Positions 10,574 through 22,598 of a DNA stretch of 64,000 bases are shown one piece after another. The first letter of the stretch is position 1. Each line of letters starts with the position of its first letter. The stretch is from Udeniomyces pyricola (Eukaryota; Basidiomycota; Tremellomycetes; Cystofilobasidiales; Mrakiaceae). Location: contig BCIK01000003.1 in the NCBI GenBank assembly GCA_039545295.1, positions 310,001 to 374,000 of the forward strand, read 5' to 3'. Made by a program: the position numbers and the translations under genes. The notes below the pieces were generated by a model. That model was not told where the DNA came from and searched no databases. It saw only the letters and a program-made list of their open reading frames with translations.

Positions 10574-13500
10574 ATGTCAGCCCCACCATACGACTTTTAT
10601 CAGCCTCATCCGCCCCACGACGACGTCTCAACCTACGATAACCCACCGACGCGTCCTTCTGGGGGTCCTTCTGCTCATGCGCCGTACAACTCTGATCGAC
10701 CTTCGTACATCCATCCATACTCGACCTCAAACTCACATTCTTACCCTCATCCTATTCAGCATCATCAACACACTTCCCATCATCCTTCCCACCAGCCACC
10801 GCCCTCTTCTGTCCAGGACGACACGAGCTTCCTCTCTCTATTAAGTGCCGCCGCGTCCCAGCATCCCACCATTCCTGGCTCGTACCACCTCAGTGCCGGA
10901 TCCCAACCAACGCTATCCTCGAGCGTACCGTTATCCTCTTCCTCGAATGAACATCATCATCCCCATTCCCGATCTGCCAGCCAGTCCTCATCGCATGCAT
11001 CCTTGCCGCCGAGCAATCCGTACCCTCCGCCACACCTCCAGCGGCAGCAGCCGCAGCTGATTGTCTCAACCAAGCCACAGCAGCTCGCCAGCACATCTTC
11101 TCCCTCTAACGACATTGTAGAGCCAGGTGTCCTCGCACTCCCCATCAAAGACGATCTATCACTCAAAAAGCGCAAGGCGGGCGAGTCTGTTGCCGACAAG
11201 AAGAAGGCGCCCAACGCTAAGGTTCCGTTGTCGTGCGCAGAATGCAGAAGGTTGAAGCTCAAGTGCGTCTCACCCCCAGGATCCGTCTGCATTTGGGGTG
11301 ATCAATCACTAACATCTCTCGTCGTGTTGCGTCTCCCTCCGTCTTCATCACAGATGCGATCGTGTCTTTCCCTGTGGCAATTGCAAAAAGAGAGGAGTCG
11401 CGACGTGAGAAGACACTCTTTTTTCGCCAGTCGCGATGTATGCGCCCAAATTTAACCTCATCCCCGACTTTACTCTGCTACCATATCGTACATCCTACCA
11501 GAATATGTCCCGAGGGTGAACTCAAGGGCGGCAAGGGCAAGCGCCTCATCCTCGCTTCGACTGAGGACCTGCATGCTCGGATCTCGGCTTTGGAGGGAGC
11601 CCTGCGAGAACTGACTAAGAACACTCCGGAGGGTACGCATCCTCTGCTCGAAAGTTCATTCCATTATGAACCCCTTGACACGGACGATAAATCCGTCAAA
11701 TCCCTGTCTGCGAGGACTAAGAGTACCAAAGGTCAGAAGCGGCTCGACGAGGACGACAGCGAAGTGGAGATTGTTCAACCGGGCACTAAAGGCAAAGGCA
11801 AAGCTCGGGATGTTGACGGCCCTTCAAATCAAGAAACTCACGGAGGAGACGACAGTGGCAATAGCAGCAGTCGAGAAAAGGGAGAGGGGCGCGAGGTCAA
11901 GGTCAAACTTGAAGGCACCGGCAAGAATATGGTGCTCGACGACAATGATGACGATGATGGTGCCAACATCATGGCCAAGACCCCGTCAAGCGACATAGCT
12001 CCAGTAGAAGCCTCCTTCGGTCAGCTCACCATGGGTGATGAGCCAGGTCACAGTCGATATTTCGGCAGTGGAAGTGCCAGCGCTTACCTTCTTGTACGTT
12101 ACACCACGCACCTCTTGATGCGTCATCATGCTGGCTAGGAATGCTTCTGTCAGTCACTGACGGCTTCCAGTCTGGCTTATTCACTCACCCAACAGGCAAA
12201 CCCAAACCCACGCTCGTCGTCACAGTCGCCTGGTGCGACTTCTTACCGGTCCAACCCGACTTCCCCTCTCGCTCACCTCTCGTCCCCTATCTCATCTGAT
12301 CCCCTTCTGTCGGGTGAATCACCCTCTCCGGGCACAAACACCGACCTCCAATTCGGTATCTCCCCCGATGTCAATCCCAAGGGCTTCACGGACAGTTTTC
12401 CCTTTGAAGGCGCCCCGCCCAGCTCAAGGGGTCATACCGGAGGGCTATCGGTTGAGATGCTTCAGTCTCACCTGCCATCAAGGGAAAAGGCGTTTGCGCT
12501 CGCAGATACTTATTTCCGCAACGGATCATGGATGTCAGCCTTTTCCGCTTGTCTTCTGAAGAATTTCGTGTCAAGTGAACGATAGGGCCGAGGTTGAACT
12601 TTGTGTCGGATTCATCTATCTTCTCTCTTCCCACTCTTAGGTACAATATCGTGCCGCGGTCGTGCTTTGACTCTCGCTACTTCCTCCATGTGCGTTTCTT
12701 TGCACTTTCTCGCTCACCCTGTATACCGTCTCAAGACGCTGAAATGTCCCGATGTCTCTATAGGTCTATCCCCATCCATCAAACGTGTACAATCCGCTTT
12801 ACCCGCCTAGAAGTCAACCGAGCACGCAACAACTCGCCGTCGTTTACATGGTCCTTGCCCTAGGCGCCCTGTTTGATCTCAGCTTGCCCCCTTGTGAGTC
12901 TATGCATCTTGCGTAGCTGTACGAACATGGACCTCCTCGTGATTGATGCTCATCTAATATGTCCCGACTTTCACTCAGACAACGATCTTGCAGCTCGATA
13001 CTACGCGCTTGGGCGGGCAGCTCTGGCATGCAGTAAGTCCTTTATTCTAATCGTGTCATCTGACAAAACTAAACGCCCGTACGATTTTTGAAGCTGATCC
13101 ATTTACGGCTCGATCTAACTACCCAGATCCCTCTGGTTCGGTTGCGTTCGTTGTGGCCGTATCACTCATGGGCACCTATCTTTTGTTAGTAACCTACATA
13201 CCTCGAACCGGTCAGAAAATACGTATCGTCCCTAACTCCACCTTCGTTCCATGTGCGCCGATCAGGAACGGCTCAAAGGCAGTCGCGGGTGGCGAATCGT
13301 TCTGGCCTATCCTTGGGCTTGCAGTGCGGACTGCTCAAGCGGTAAATTCATGCTCCTTTCTTCCTTTCTTCTTCTACACTTTGGAGATGAACATTTGAAA
13401 TCTTGCTGATGATACTTGTTTCTGGCTTCAAGATTGGGCTGCATAGAGATGGGCAAAATTGGGGGCTCGAGACGGCTGAAGTTGATGAAAGAAGACGTTG

Positions 13501-15951
13501 TCTCTGGGAGGTAAGCATCGTTGGCTATCCGCATAGGCTGTCCGCTTCTCAATAGGTGCTTCGTAAGCCCTGATCACTCATGTTATCTTCTCTGCTGTTA
13601 AGATTTACTCCTATGACGTTCTGCAAAGTACATCTCAGGGTCGCCCCAGGCGTGAGTGCTGCTTCTTCTGCTTTTACAATCTAATCACATCTCGGCTTAT
13701 CAACTTACTTATCGACTCTTATGGTACACCCTGCAGTCATGCATGAGCGCAACATCGACGCACAATTTCCCGGAACGGGGTCTGAGGAGCGGCTCAAGGC
13801 ACAACCGACTTGTACGAACCTTCAATGCTGCCTTGTCTACTGGCTTCATCACGCGACTATTGCTAATGACTCATGTGAACCATACAAACACAGATCATCA
13901 AGAGCTGTACAAACTCATCAAGTTGATTGCAAAGATCAACGACCTCCAATGCCAGGTCACTCCTGTCGCTTACGATGCCGTTCTCTCGATCGATCGCGAG
14001 ATTCGCGCATGTTAGTTGTGTTCGCTTCTTCCGAAACACAGTACACCGATGTCGCACCCAGTTCTGACCAAGCACTATACTTGTGACAGTTGAACGATCT
14101 TTGCCACCCGAGTTACACTGCTCCGAAGAGTCATGTGTCCTTCCTACAGACAATGGCGGAGTCGACGGCCGGACGCTCGTGTTGCAACGGCATTCGATGC
14201 TCATCATCATCGTAAGTCGAATCTGGCCACCACGTAGTGTCAAAGTGGATGTCTCACTCACTGTCAACGTCGTCCATCCTCTTTTTGCTCAGAGTCAATC
14301 ACTTCTGTTCCTTCACCGTGGATGGTTTGCGCGGGCCCTTAGAGACTATCCAGATGAGCCGCTCAGAAGCAAATCGTCGCAAAGCTACGTCGCCGAACTC
14401 GAGTATGTATCCGCAGTGTTTCAGCAAATTCCAGCCTCTGAATGACCGCGAATGTACCGAGGACTGACTCTCCCTCTTTTCACATCACATCCACTGCAGA
14501 GCGTGCAAAACGATTTTATCCGTTATCCGAGACCTTATGAAGTTACAAGGCCCGCTCGCCTCACGCTGGTGGTTCTTTTGGGTGCGTTCCATTCGTGTTG
14601 CCCCGCTTGGGTCTTAGCTGCTGGCTAAAGGACTCTTTTTCCCTTATATCTTTTTGCATCGTACTACACAGTTCCAAGCTTTCTCTGCTTGTGTGTGTCT
14701 TGCCGCAGTTTGTATTCGTGCTCCCTCTTCCAGTCTCGCCCTCTCGGCCCTCCAAGAGCTCGAACTCGGTGTCTCCCTCTTCGAAGCGGCCAAGATTGGA
14801 TCGCGGGCACGTGAAGAGCTGGTAAGCTTCACCTTCTCTCATTCGCGGAATTGCTTACTGAGTTATACCTGCTCAAGACTGACCCGGATCACACATACGT
14901 ATTGATAGCCGATGCTCGTGCGGCTTCGAGATCGAGCCAAGGAACGCATCAAGGCTCATCTACCTTCTTCAGCTACTAGCCAAAAACCGACCCTTGTCCA
15001 GTGTACGGATGACATCTGTCAGAAAGAGGACCTAGAGCTTATGGGAGCCGAAACGTCGCTGAAGAGGTCAGCTCATCTCGCATTTTGTCCCTCGAAAGAT
15101 GGCCCGAGTTCAGTTCGTTGACTATCGTTTATATTCGGATACTTCTCATATCCTGTTCAAACCTTTAGGATGGGCTCGGACCCACATTGCTCCACAAGTC
15201 CTATTCGAGTCAACCGGGAAGACATCGTCATGAGTCAACCTTCGAGCCACCTGCCTCCTTCTTCATTCCAACTCTCGTCATCATCGTCAATGCAGCAATC
15301 GATGAACGCTTCAGAGGATCCTTTTCAGGACTCCTCGTCACTTCAGCTGCAACGCGCGCAGCACCGGCAACAGTCCCAGCAACGTGTGTTTCATCAATCA
15401 CAACAGCACCAGCATGCGCCCCCGCAACCCAATGGATACCTTCCAAAGACCCTTGACGAAGCTGTCGCTGCCCAGCCCCTATTTTCACCCTCGACGAGCG
15501 ACTCCTTCTTTTCCGATCCCAACTTTTGGTCTGTCAACGGGGGCGGAACGAACCCACTCTCTTCGGGATCTGGCTCGGCCGGCCAAGGGACGGGTGGAGG
15601 CCTCTTTGGGTTCAGTCCGCCTGATGTCCTGGCTAGTGGAGGAGCTGGCAACGGCGGCATGAGTAGGGATGGAATGTCAAGACCGAACCCTGTCGATCTC
15701 GAGTTTAACTTTGACGAGTGAGTTTTTTTTTCTTCCTCAAAATTATTTCGTTTGGTTTGTTGCCGGTCTGTTTGCTTGAGATAATTTCTTCGTCCCAGCC
15801 GTCAAGACAAGGAAGCGATCGAAGACTCATACGAATTTCCTTTGGGTTACCGTTCTGTTTGATCAGGTTCATTGCTGGAATCGGCTTGCCACCTACCGAG
15901 CAACTCGACGTCTCCATGAGTCAATACAACCATCCTGACGGAAAAACGTAG
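10574..15951 (+). CDS. Zn2Cys6 fungal transcription factor
   Basis: A nuclear zinc-cluster regulator. The first exon (10574 to about 11263) encodes a His/Pro/Ser-rich region, then a basic patch (KKRKAGESVADKKK) and the start of the zinc cluster. The intron splits it, giving CAECRRLKLKC-DRVFP-C-GN-C-KKRGVATI-C, followed by KGKRLILASTEDLHARI and a coiled coil. Over the next roughly 15 exons the fungal-specific domain is readable: ALADTYFRNGSWMYNIVPRS; VYPHPSNVYNPLYPP; LAVVYMVLALGALFDLS; IGLHRDGQNWGLE; ERRRCLWE-IYSYDVLQ; and LLFLHRGWFARALRDYP. The C-terminus is Gln/Ser/Gly-rich. The last exon, 15868-15951, adds FIAGIGLPPTEQLDVS; without splicing, the frame would stop at 15721. The early exon architecture resembles a regulator family widespread in basidiomycetes. 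Targets unknown. Confidence 0.92.
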
Positions 15952-16308
15952 AGGCTTCGTACAAAGGGACCAAACTCTGTAAAGACGTTTTAAATAAAAA
16001 CATAAAACGAAAGGTGGAGAGAGCGTAGAGCGTCGTCGAGTTTCGTTCAACATTCACTACTTAGTAGTCACGACGAAGGGTTTTTGTTTTGTTTTGTTTT
16101 ATCCTTTGCACGCATACCTACCAGTCCTAAGACACCTTTGTTCGTTTCTTTCTCTTTCCTCTTTGTATCTGCCGCTCTAAATTTCCTTCTCTCTCTCTCT
16201 CTTTCCTTGTTTTATTTTGTTTTATTTTTCTCTTTCCCAATTGACGCTTGTTCTGGTCTTTCTCTTCTCCGTCTTGTAAAGTTTTCCCAGGTCTTTTGAA
16301 TGGACCCC

Positions 16309-16350
16309 ATCATCGTCAACATCATCATCATCATCATCATCATCATCAAC
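16309..16350. repeat. (ATC)n trinucleotide microsatellite
   Basis: About eleven consecutive CAT/ATC units, one imperfect, lie in the 3' flank of the Zn2Cys6 gene. Confidence 0.9.
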
Positions 16351-16620
16351 TCTTCTCTCTCTATCTTCCTTTCTAGTTCCTTCCGTTCGTATCTGGAGTA
16401 AACGGACCCTTTGGTCATTTGGGTCGGCGGTACATGTACGTCTCGGATCCGGAATCGAATATATACACATGTGGATCAATAGAACGTGTTTCCTTAGTCT
16501 ACTATCCGATGTATACTCGTGTGCTACTAAGTCTAGATGGAAATGAAGGAGAATGGCACAGCAATGCAATTGAAAGCGATCTGGGGAGGCGTGCAAACAG
16601 CACAGATTAGTTAGCACTCA

Positions 16621-16803
16621 ATGACAATGGAATGCCAATTTGACATCCTCATTGCCGTCGGGTTGCCAATATGGCAATGGCGTTTGGCACTCGTTGGCGC
16701 TCATCGCAGGGCGTTGGCATAGCGAGTGTGCCGATTTGACATGGGATTGGCGCTGTCAGTGCCAAAAATGGCAGTGAGTGCCAAAATATCTCCTGGCAAA
16801 GGC

Positions 16804-16847
<44 letters not shown>

Positions 16848-16945
16848 TCATGAGATCTCAGCCGCAAGCCAGATATGGGTTGTCAAAATTGGCATTCAGT
16901 GCCAAATGGGCGCGCCAATATTGGTTATGCGGTCTTTCGCAGGGA
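16621..16945. repeat. Cluster of TTGGCA/TGCCAA half-sites
   Basis: At least eight exact TTGGCA or TGCCAA words and several near matches (TTGGCG, GCCAAT) lie in about 320 bases, interrupted by the long T run at 16805-16842. One pair at 16889-16905 is a perfect inverted repeat with a 5-base spacer (TTGGCA-TTCAG-TGCCAA). Another imperfect pair lies near 16747-16765. No protein-coding meaning was found. Confidence 0.65.
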
Positions 16946-17805
16946 ACTGCCACTCTCAGTCTTTGGATATGGTTGTTTTTCTTTTCTTTTTCTTCTTTTT
17001 TCTTCTTTCTTTTTTTTTGTAAAAAGAAAGAGATAGATCGAAAAGAAGAAACGGAAAGGGAATTCAAAATCGATAGGCAAAGGAGAAAAAAAAGAGACTG
17101 GATAAAGGAAACGAAACACGAAATAGTCCTCAAAGGGGGAAAACAAAAGGCGAAGAAAGAGTAAGAGAGAGAGAGAGAGGAAGGAAAGGGAGGAAGAGGG
17201 GGGGGGGGTGAAGGAGAGAAACGAGAACGGCAAAACCGATGGAAAGGGTGTACTGATCCCACTTCCGTTAAAAAAAAGAAGAAAAAAAGAGGGGATATTA
17301 GAGTAGGATAATGGAGAAGCGAAACCAAAAAAAACGACAGGCCAGGTATGGAGTCATGAGAGAAGCTGCTATAAATTAAGAGAGAGAGACTCTGACAGAA
17401 AGAAAAGCGAGAAAGAGAGAGGAAGGGAATGGAGTATTTGCAAGTGAAAGTACATGAGGACACAAGAGCAAACGCGGATTTGAAGAACAAGGAAGGGAAG
17501 AAAGGTGGTGGGTGGAGGAAGGAGGGCTTGGCCTGTGCGTGGAAAGAAGGGACTAGACCAAATTCGAGTTAATTAAAATAAATTGAGGGGGGGGGGGGAA
17601 GAGATCCAAAGTCTAGGGGGAACGATTGACAACTCTATTTTGGATCAGCAGTATTGGCTGTGATTGGATGAAGGAATCTGAGCTGTTGGCCAAGACACAG
17701 GAAGAGTGACAGTGAGGAAGAAAGACCAAAAGAAAAGAAAAAAATAGCGGAGAGGACCTAGAGCTTGGCATCAAGGGAATTCCCCCCCCCCCCTTTTTTT
17801 TTTCT

Positions 17806-20800
17806 TCAAGCGTGACCTTTAGCGTCCATATCCTTTGAGATCTTGAGCCAACCCAACTCGCCAACCATCTTCTCGCCTTTACCCGACCCAAACCGATCAT
17901 TCTCCGTCTCCATCTCGCCCTCTCCCCGACCTGCGGTTCCATCGTCTTCGTCGTCGTCCATCCCGACGATTCTCGGCGCACGATCGGTCTCGATCTGAAG
18001 GCCTCGTTCGTTACAGAGGTGAAGCAGACAGATGAAGCAGTAGGAAGTTGAGATGTCCGAGAGCTTGTCCGAGGGATAGGAGTTTTGGAGCGAGGTGACG
18101 ACGGAGGAGAATACTCGAGGTTCGGCAGGCGGGTCGGAGGGAGATGGGGCAGGGATGGATGACTTTAGGGGAGAGAGAGAACAATAGTGGAGGACCAACA
18201 ATGTAAAATTCATTCAAAAAAAGGGAAGAAAAGAACCAAAGGTCAACATGCTTCCAAAGGAAAAGACGAAGAAGAAAGTGTAAGAAAAAGAAAGAAAGAC
18301 AAAAAGAACGCACCTCCTGGACTTCATCTTCCGCTTCGCCTTCGATGGGCGGAGCAAAGATCTCGAGCCCCTTCCAAATACTATCCTTGAGCTTCTTGAC
18401 GTCAACCCGCTTGGCCCGTTTCGTATACTTGACGTAATCCGGTCGACTCCTCCGAAGGCCTTGGGTGCCAGCCCAGAGGTTGTCCGACTCGTCTTCCTCC
18501 TTAGACGCCAAAGGAAGGTCACCAGATTCCGAGGACGAATCTTGCTCGAGCAGAGAGGCGTGGAGCGAGGAGGGGTCATCGGGCTCGTCGTGGAAGAATT
18601 GAGTGTTGAAGGGAACCGGGTCTTGGTCTAAAGGTTTTGAAAAAAAGAAGTGAGAGAGAGAGGAATACGTGATGTGATTAGCGATCGGGGTCTCATGGCA
18701 CGGACGAGGTTCACCTGCTCGACTATGATCAGAGTTATCAGAACGGACCTCCGAAGCCATCATCGTCGGGATGTTGATCGTTGGCTTGAGCAGCAGCCTG
18801 AGCGGCCCAAAACTCCTCGTCGACTTCGGTATCTCCTCGCGCGCCTGACACGCAGCGAGGACAAAATGCATGACAAGAAAGAAAATGAGAGAGGAATATG
18901 GATGAGCTGACTGGGGTTGAGCCCGAGATTTTACACAACGGAACACCCATCAACGCCGAGAACAGAGAAGGGACAGGGCGTACTGTCAAACTTGGCTTGA
19001 TCCTGTTTTCGCATCCGTAACTGTCGTTTTAAACAATGAGATACGAGAACAAAAGGTAGAGCGGAATCAGCCGTCAATGTCCAGCAACGTATGCACGATT
19101 CATTAAACCAAGAAGGCCCTAGGGAAAAGGAGATGAGAAGGCAAGAGCCGGCGTACGCTAAACTGTTTTTTCATAAACAACCGCAAGAGTTGACTGCTGG
19201 AGAAATGCAAATCGCCCGGCAAGAGCCAGCGTTCTTTTTCCTCTTCGAGATCGACCGCTTTCTTCTTGCCTGACATGGTCTTGCGGCTTTTGGGCAGACT
19301 GATGGATGCTTTGGTCGTCGCCGGAGCAAAGAGGGTCGTGCTGGGGATAGCCGGTTCAGGCGAGAGGAAATTGATGGCGAATGGGGCGGTCTTGGCTTTT
19401 TTGGGCTTGGTAGGCGTGGCGTTTGGGTCATCTGGAGGAACAGCAAGAAGGTAGGATCGAGAAGATGACGAGAGTGGTGGAAAGGGGGGAAAGAGACATT
19501 CAAGTCATGTGGGATGATGTCACATCAGCAGCGGAACACGTAGAGTGAAGGGAACGGGGTCCAGTGAATCGTGATGTCCACAACCCAGTATGGAAAAACC
19601 TCCAAACAGACGAGGAAACAAGGTTTGAAAGCAAAGACAACCAAAGGCTATCGAGAGTAAGACAAGACGCACCTTTCTTGCCCACCACCTTTCGCATCTT
19701 CCAATGCTCAGGTCCAGCCCATCCTTTGCCTCCGCCTCCACCTCCGAGTCCATCGAACAGGTCAAACATCTCTCCCATATCCCCTCCGTCTTCCCCTGTC
19801 CCTCCTCGTCCGCCAGCTGCTGCTGCTGCTCCGACCATGGCCATGACAAGGTCTCGCCGCCCGTTCGTGGCGTTCCTCGGATCGAACGCTTCGAACCTCG
19901 CTGAGCCCGTCTGAAGACCATCATCTCCCCCACCCGCTTGACCGCCAAACTCGTCGCCTCCACCCGAAGGATCATCCGGGTCGAACCCATCGTCTCCAAA
20001 CGATCCAACGTCCATTCCACCTAACTCGCCCCCTCCGCCCCCCATGTCATCGTCAAAGAAATCCCCTTCCCCACCGCCGTTGGGATCAAGCGAGTTGACG
20101 ATGTCATGCGAATCGATGGAATGGGCCGTTGGCGGCTTGGACATGGCTTCGGAGAGCGCCGAAAAGTCAAAGGCTAGGGACCCGTCCGAGACGGCTGAGG
20201 AAAAGACGAACGAAGACAAGGTCGGCGAAATCTTGAGCGCTTGGAAAGCTGGCGTCTTGAGGTTCGGGAGGTACTTGTCTTTTTTTTATGTGATGGATCG
20301 TCAAGGAGTCGTAAAAGGGAGACAACGACGGATGGGCTAAGTCAGCATACATGCGTTCAGACGTCGGGTTACGATTCAGATGGAATTAATTCACCTCTCA
20401 GACTGGAAACGTCGACTTTGACAGACGTCTTTGCATGTCGATGAACGACGGCTCCTTCCTCGTCGACCTCTTCTTCCTCCTCCTCTGCCTCATCTAATCC
20501 GGCATCTCCCGCGTCAAACACGAGCTTCCCACTTCCATCAACTCCTAAATGGTTCATGAGGAGGCCGCCGGCGCCTCCCTCATCAAAATCAGCGCAGGTT
20601 TTTTTGAAGAGTGGGTCAACCGAGACTTCGAGATCGATCTTCTTGGTGGAAAGAGAGGAGAACGAAGGAGCGAGGGTGGACGATTTGGTTGTCTGGTTAT
20701 TTTGAGGGAAGTGAGCGAAGAAATAACAGGGTGGGGGGGGGGGGGGGAGAGAGAGAGAAGGGGGTTGCATACATTAGTAGATGTAAACTGAATTCGGGTT

Positions 20801-22064
20801 GAGGGAGATAGCCATGCTAACGTGATTCATGAGCTCTGATGCATACCTTTCTCTTCTTCTTTCCACCCTCACCCTCGACACCCTCGCCATCACTTCCATC
20901 CCCATCGTCAGCCTCCTCACCCTCCACTCCGTTCTCTCCTGAGCCTCCCTTGCCTGCGTTAAGATCCGTCGCGAGACCAGAGAGCAGCTTGCCCGTCTCG
21001 GTCGCGACAGAATCGACTCGGGAAGTCCAGATCTTGACGCACCCATCGAGTGTGCAAGAAGCCTTCTGGAAGTTGATGCCTGCGTGCGAAAGCACAAAGG
21101 AATGAAACGAACATTTGGACAGGCCAAGGTTTAACATCAGATAGATACAATCGAAAGAAGAAGATGTTCATCAGTGCTGATGTAGTGGTCGGATTCTTGG
21201 TATCGTCCCTTGTGCCAAACATAGCAGTATTACACCCACTTTGGTCGTCGGGTCCGTTCCGAAGCAAAGTCAGGTCAGCAAAGTAGTCGATGAGTGCAAA
21301 GTTCCACGTATTGGACACATTGATTTTCTATCCGTCAAGCGTAAGATTAGATGGGGAGGTAAATAGTCAGTTTGAGGTCATGTAGGAAACGCATCTAGGG
21401 GTTTTGCAGAGAGAGCCAAGTCACGTGGGAAACGTAGGCCTGTTGATCGCCTGTAGCCCCTACGTGTCTGGGCCAAAGACGCCCGCCGACGCTCATCGTC
21501 TGACGGAATACTAGTTCACATCGGATGCTTGTACGCTTGTTGGGATATAGGGTGTTTGAAGGGACCGCCTGTCATTGTTCCGGATGAAGGGACATAAATC
21601 TTACTCACGTTGTCCGTGGCCATCTTCATCCATTCCTCAAACTTGCTGCTCATGATCTCCATCGTTTCGGGGACGACCTTTGGCCCAGCTTTCCCATCAC
21701 CATCTTGACCATCCGTCGCGGCGAGAGCCTCAAGTCTCTTTCCTCTGGCCCCTTTGGTAGCCGTGTTCGTGCTGGTCGAGGATTCTCCCTCGGGTCTGGT
21801 TGCCAAGGGAGGCGCGAGGAGGCCACCGCCAGCCGACTGCCTTCGACGCGAGGCCTTTTCGAGACTATCATCGTTGATGACTTGATGACTGGCAGCCGAG
21901 ATGGGTTTCTTGGTGCTATGGCGGGATTTGGTGATGGCCTGAGAGGGTTGCTTGCGAGAACGAGGAGCGGCGGTGGAGGAGGAGCTGGAAGAAGACGAGG
22001 CGCCGTCGTCTGAGTCCGAGTCGGACTGGATGATCTTTGGCTGTTTCCTCGGTCGAGGGGCCAT
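17806..22064 (-). CDS. BRN1: Condensin complex subunit 2 (Barren/Brn1/CAP-H)
   Basis: The kleisin subunit of condensin, which closes the Smc2-Smc4 ring and is needed for mitotic chromosome compaction. Exon 1 (about 21608-22064) encodes a Ser/Lys-rich N-terminus and EIMSSKFEEWMKMATDN. The following exons give the family signature: KINVSNTWNFALIDYFADL, then INFQKASCTLDGCVKIWTSR and VDSVATETGKLLSGL, then KKIDLEVSVDPLFKK and ADFDEGGAGGLLMNHL. Next come a long Gly/Asp-rich stretch with GPEHWKMRKV, then WAGTQGLRRSRPDYVKYTKR and VDVKKLKDSIWKGLE. The C-terminal domain contains SDISTSYCFICLLHLCNERG and ends KDMDAKGHA. Length and domain order fit the family. The Gly-rich insert around 19700-20080 is longer than I would expect. 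The gene is divergent from SmB. Confidence 0.96.
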
Positions 22065-22598
22065 GGGTGAGGGATATAGAGTTGAGATGGGTAGTTAGAA
22101 GGGGAGGAGGGGTGGGGGATGGGAAAGGGCAGGTTTGGGCAAGGAAGAGGCGAATGTCAGAAGAGGTAAGCGCGGTGTGTTTGTTGGTCGATCAGGTTGG
22201 ACGCGTTGGAGATGTCGAGGCGGCGGGCTGGATGGTCATGGAGTTTGGACGCGTGTTGTGGCTGCAGGGGCGCGGCGGATGAGTAAGTGGGGGGGAGGGA
22301 GCGCGCGCGCGCGTGAAAGAGAGAAGAGAGAGACTAAGAGACTTACAGACTGAGAGAGCCAGCCGGAGAGCGCGAGGGCAAGCCGAGCGAGTCTCTTGAG
22401 AGTAGAGCAAACGACTGAGAGAGAGTGTGAGTGATCGAGAATCAAGACAGACAGACAGAGAAAGCAGATGCAAGCTCATCGAGAGGAGAGACTGAACATG
22501 ACAGACTGACAGGCCGCATACATACACCTCGACAAACCATCACCAACCCACCCACCCATCCCAGCCCGTCCCTCCCCTTCTCTTTTCGCTCGCTCGTC
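22065..22598. promoter_or_regulatory. Divergent promoter between BRN1 and SmB
   Basis: A 534-base stretch separates the two start codons. It is purine-rich on the plus strand (AGAGAGAC repeats, 22315-22450) and has an alternating GC run (GCGCGCGCGCG) near 22301. No gene is supported. Confidence 0.5.

Larger units (their letters stand above)
15952..17805. other. Long low-complexity intergenic region
   Basis: This is the shared 3' side of the convergent regulator and BRN1 genes. It holds an (ATC)n run at 16309-16350, a T run of about 37 at 16805-16842, long purine-rich strand bias from 17020 to 17600, and G and C homopolymers (17199-17208, 17586-17600, 17782-17793). A TTGGCA/TGCCAA cluster is listed separately. 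No gene is supported. Confidence 0.7.

Noticed and set aside
15170..15721. Stop at 15721 as the end of the second Zn2Cys6 gene
   Set aside because: A GTGAGT donor just before that stop and an acceptor at 15866-15867 restore a good C-terminal exon ending at 15951.
16805..16842. T run considered as the poly-A tail of an inserted retrotransposon
   Set aside because: No reverse transcriptase or integrase coding sequence and no target-site duplication was seen beside it.
16858..17490. Long Ser/Phe-rich minus-strand ORF
   Set aside because: It is a translation of purine-rich low-complexity DNA, with poly-Phe and poly-Ser, and has no splice structure.
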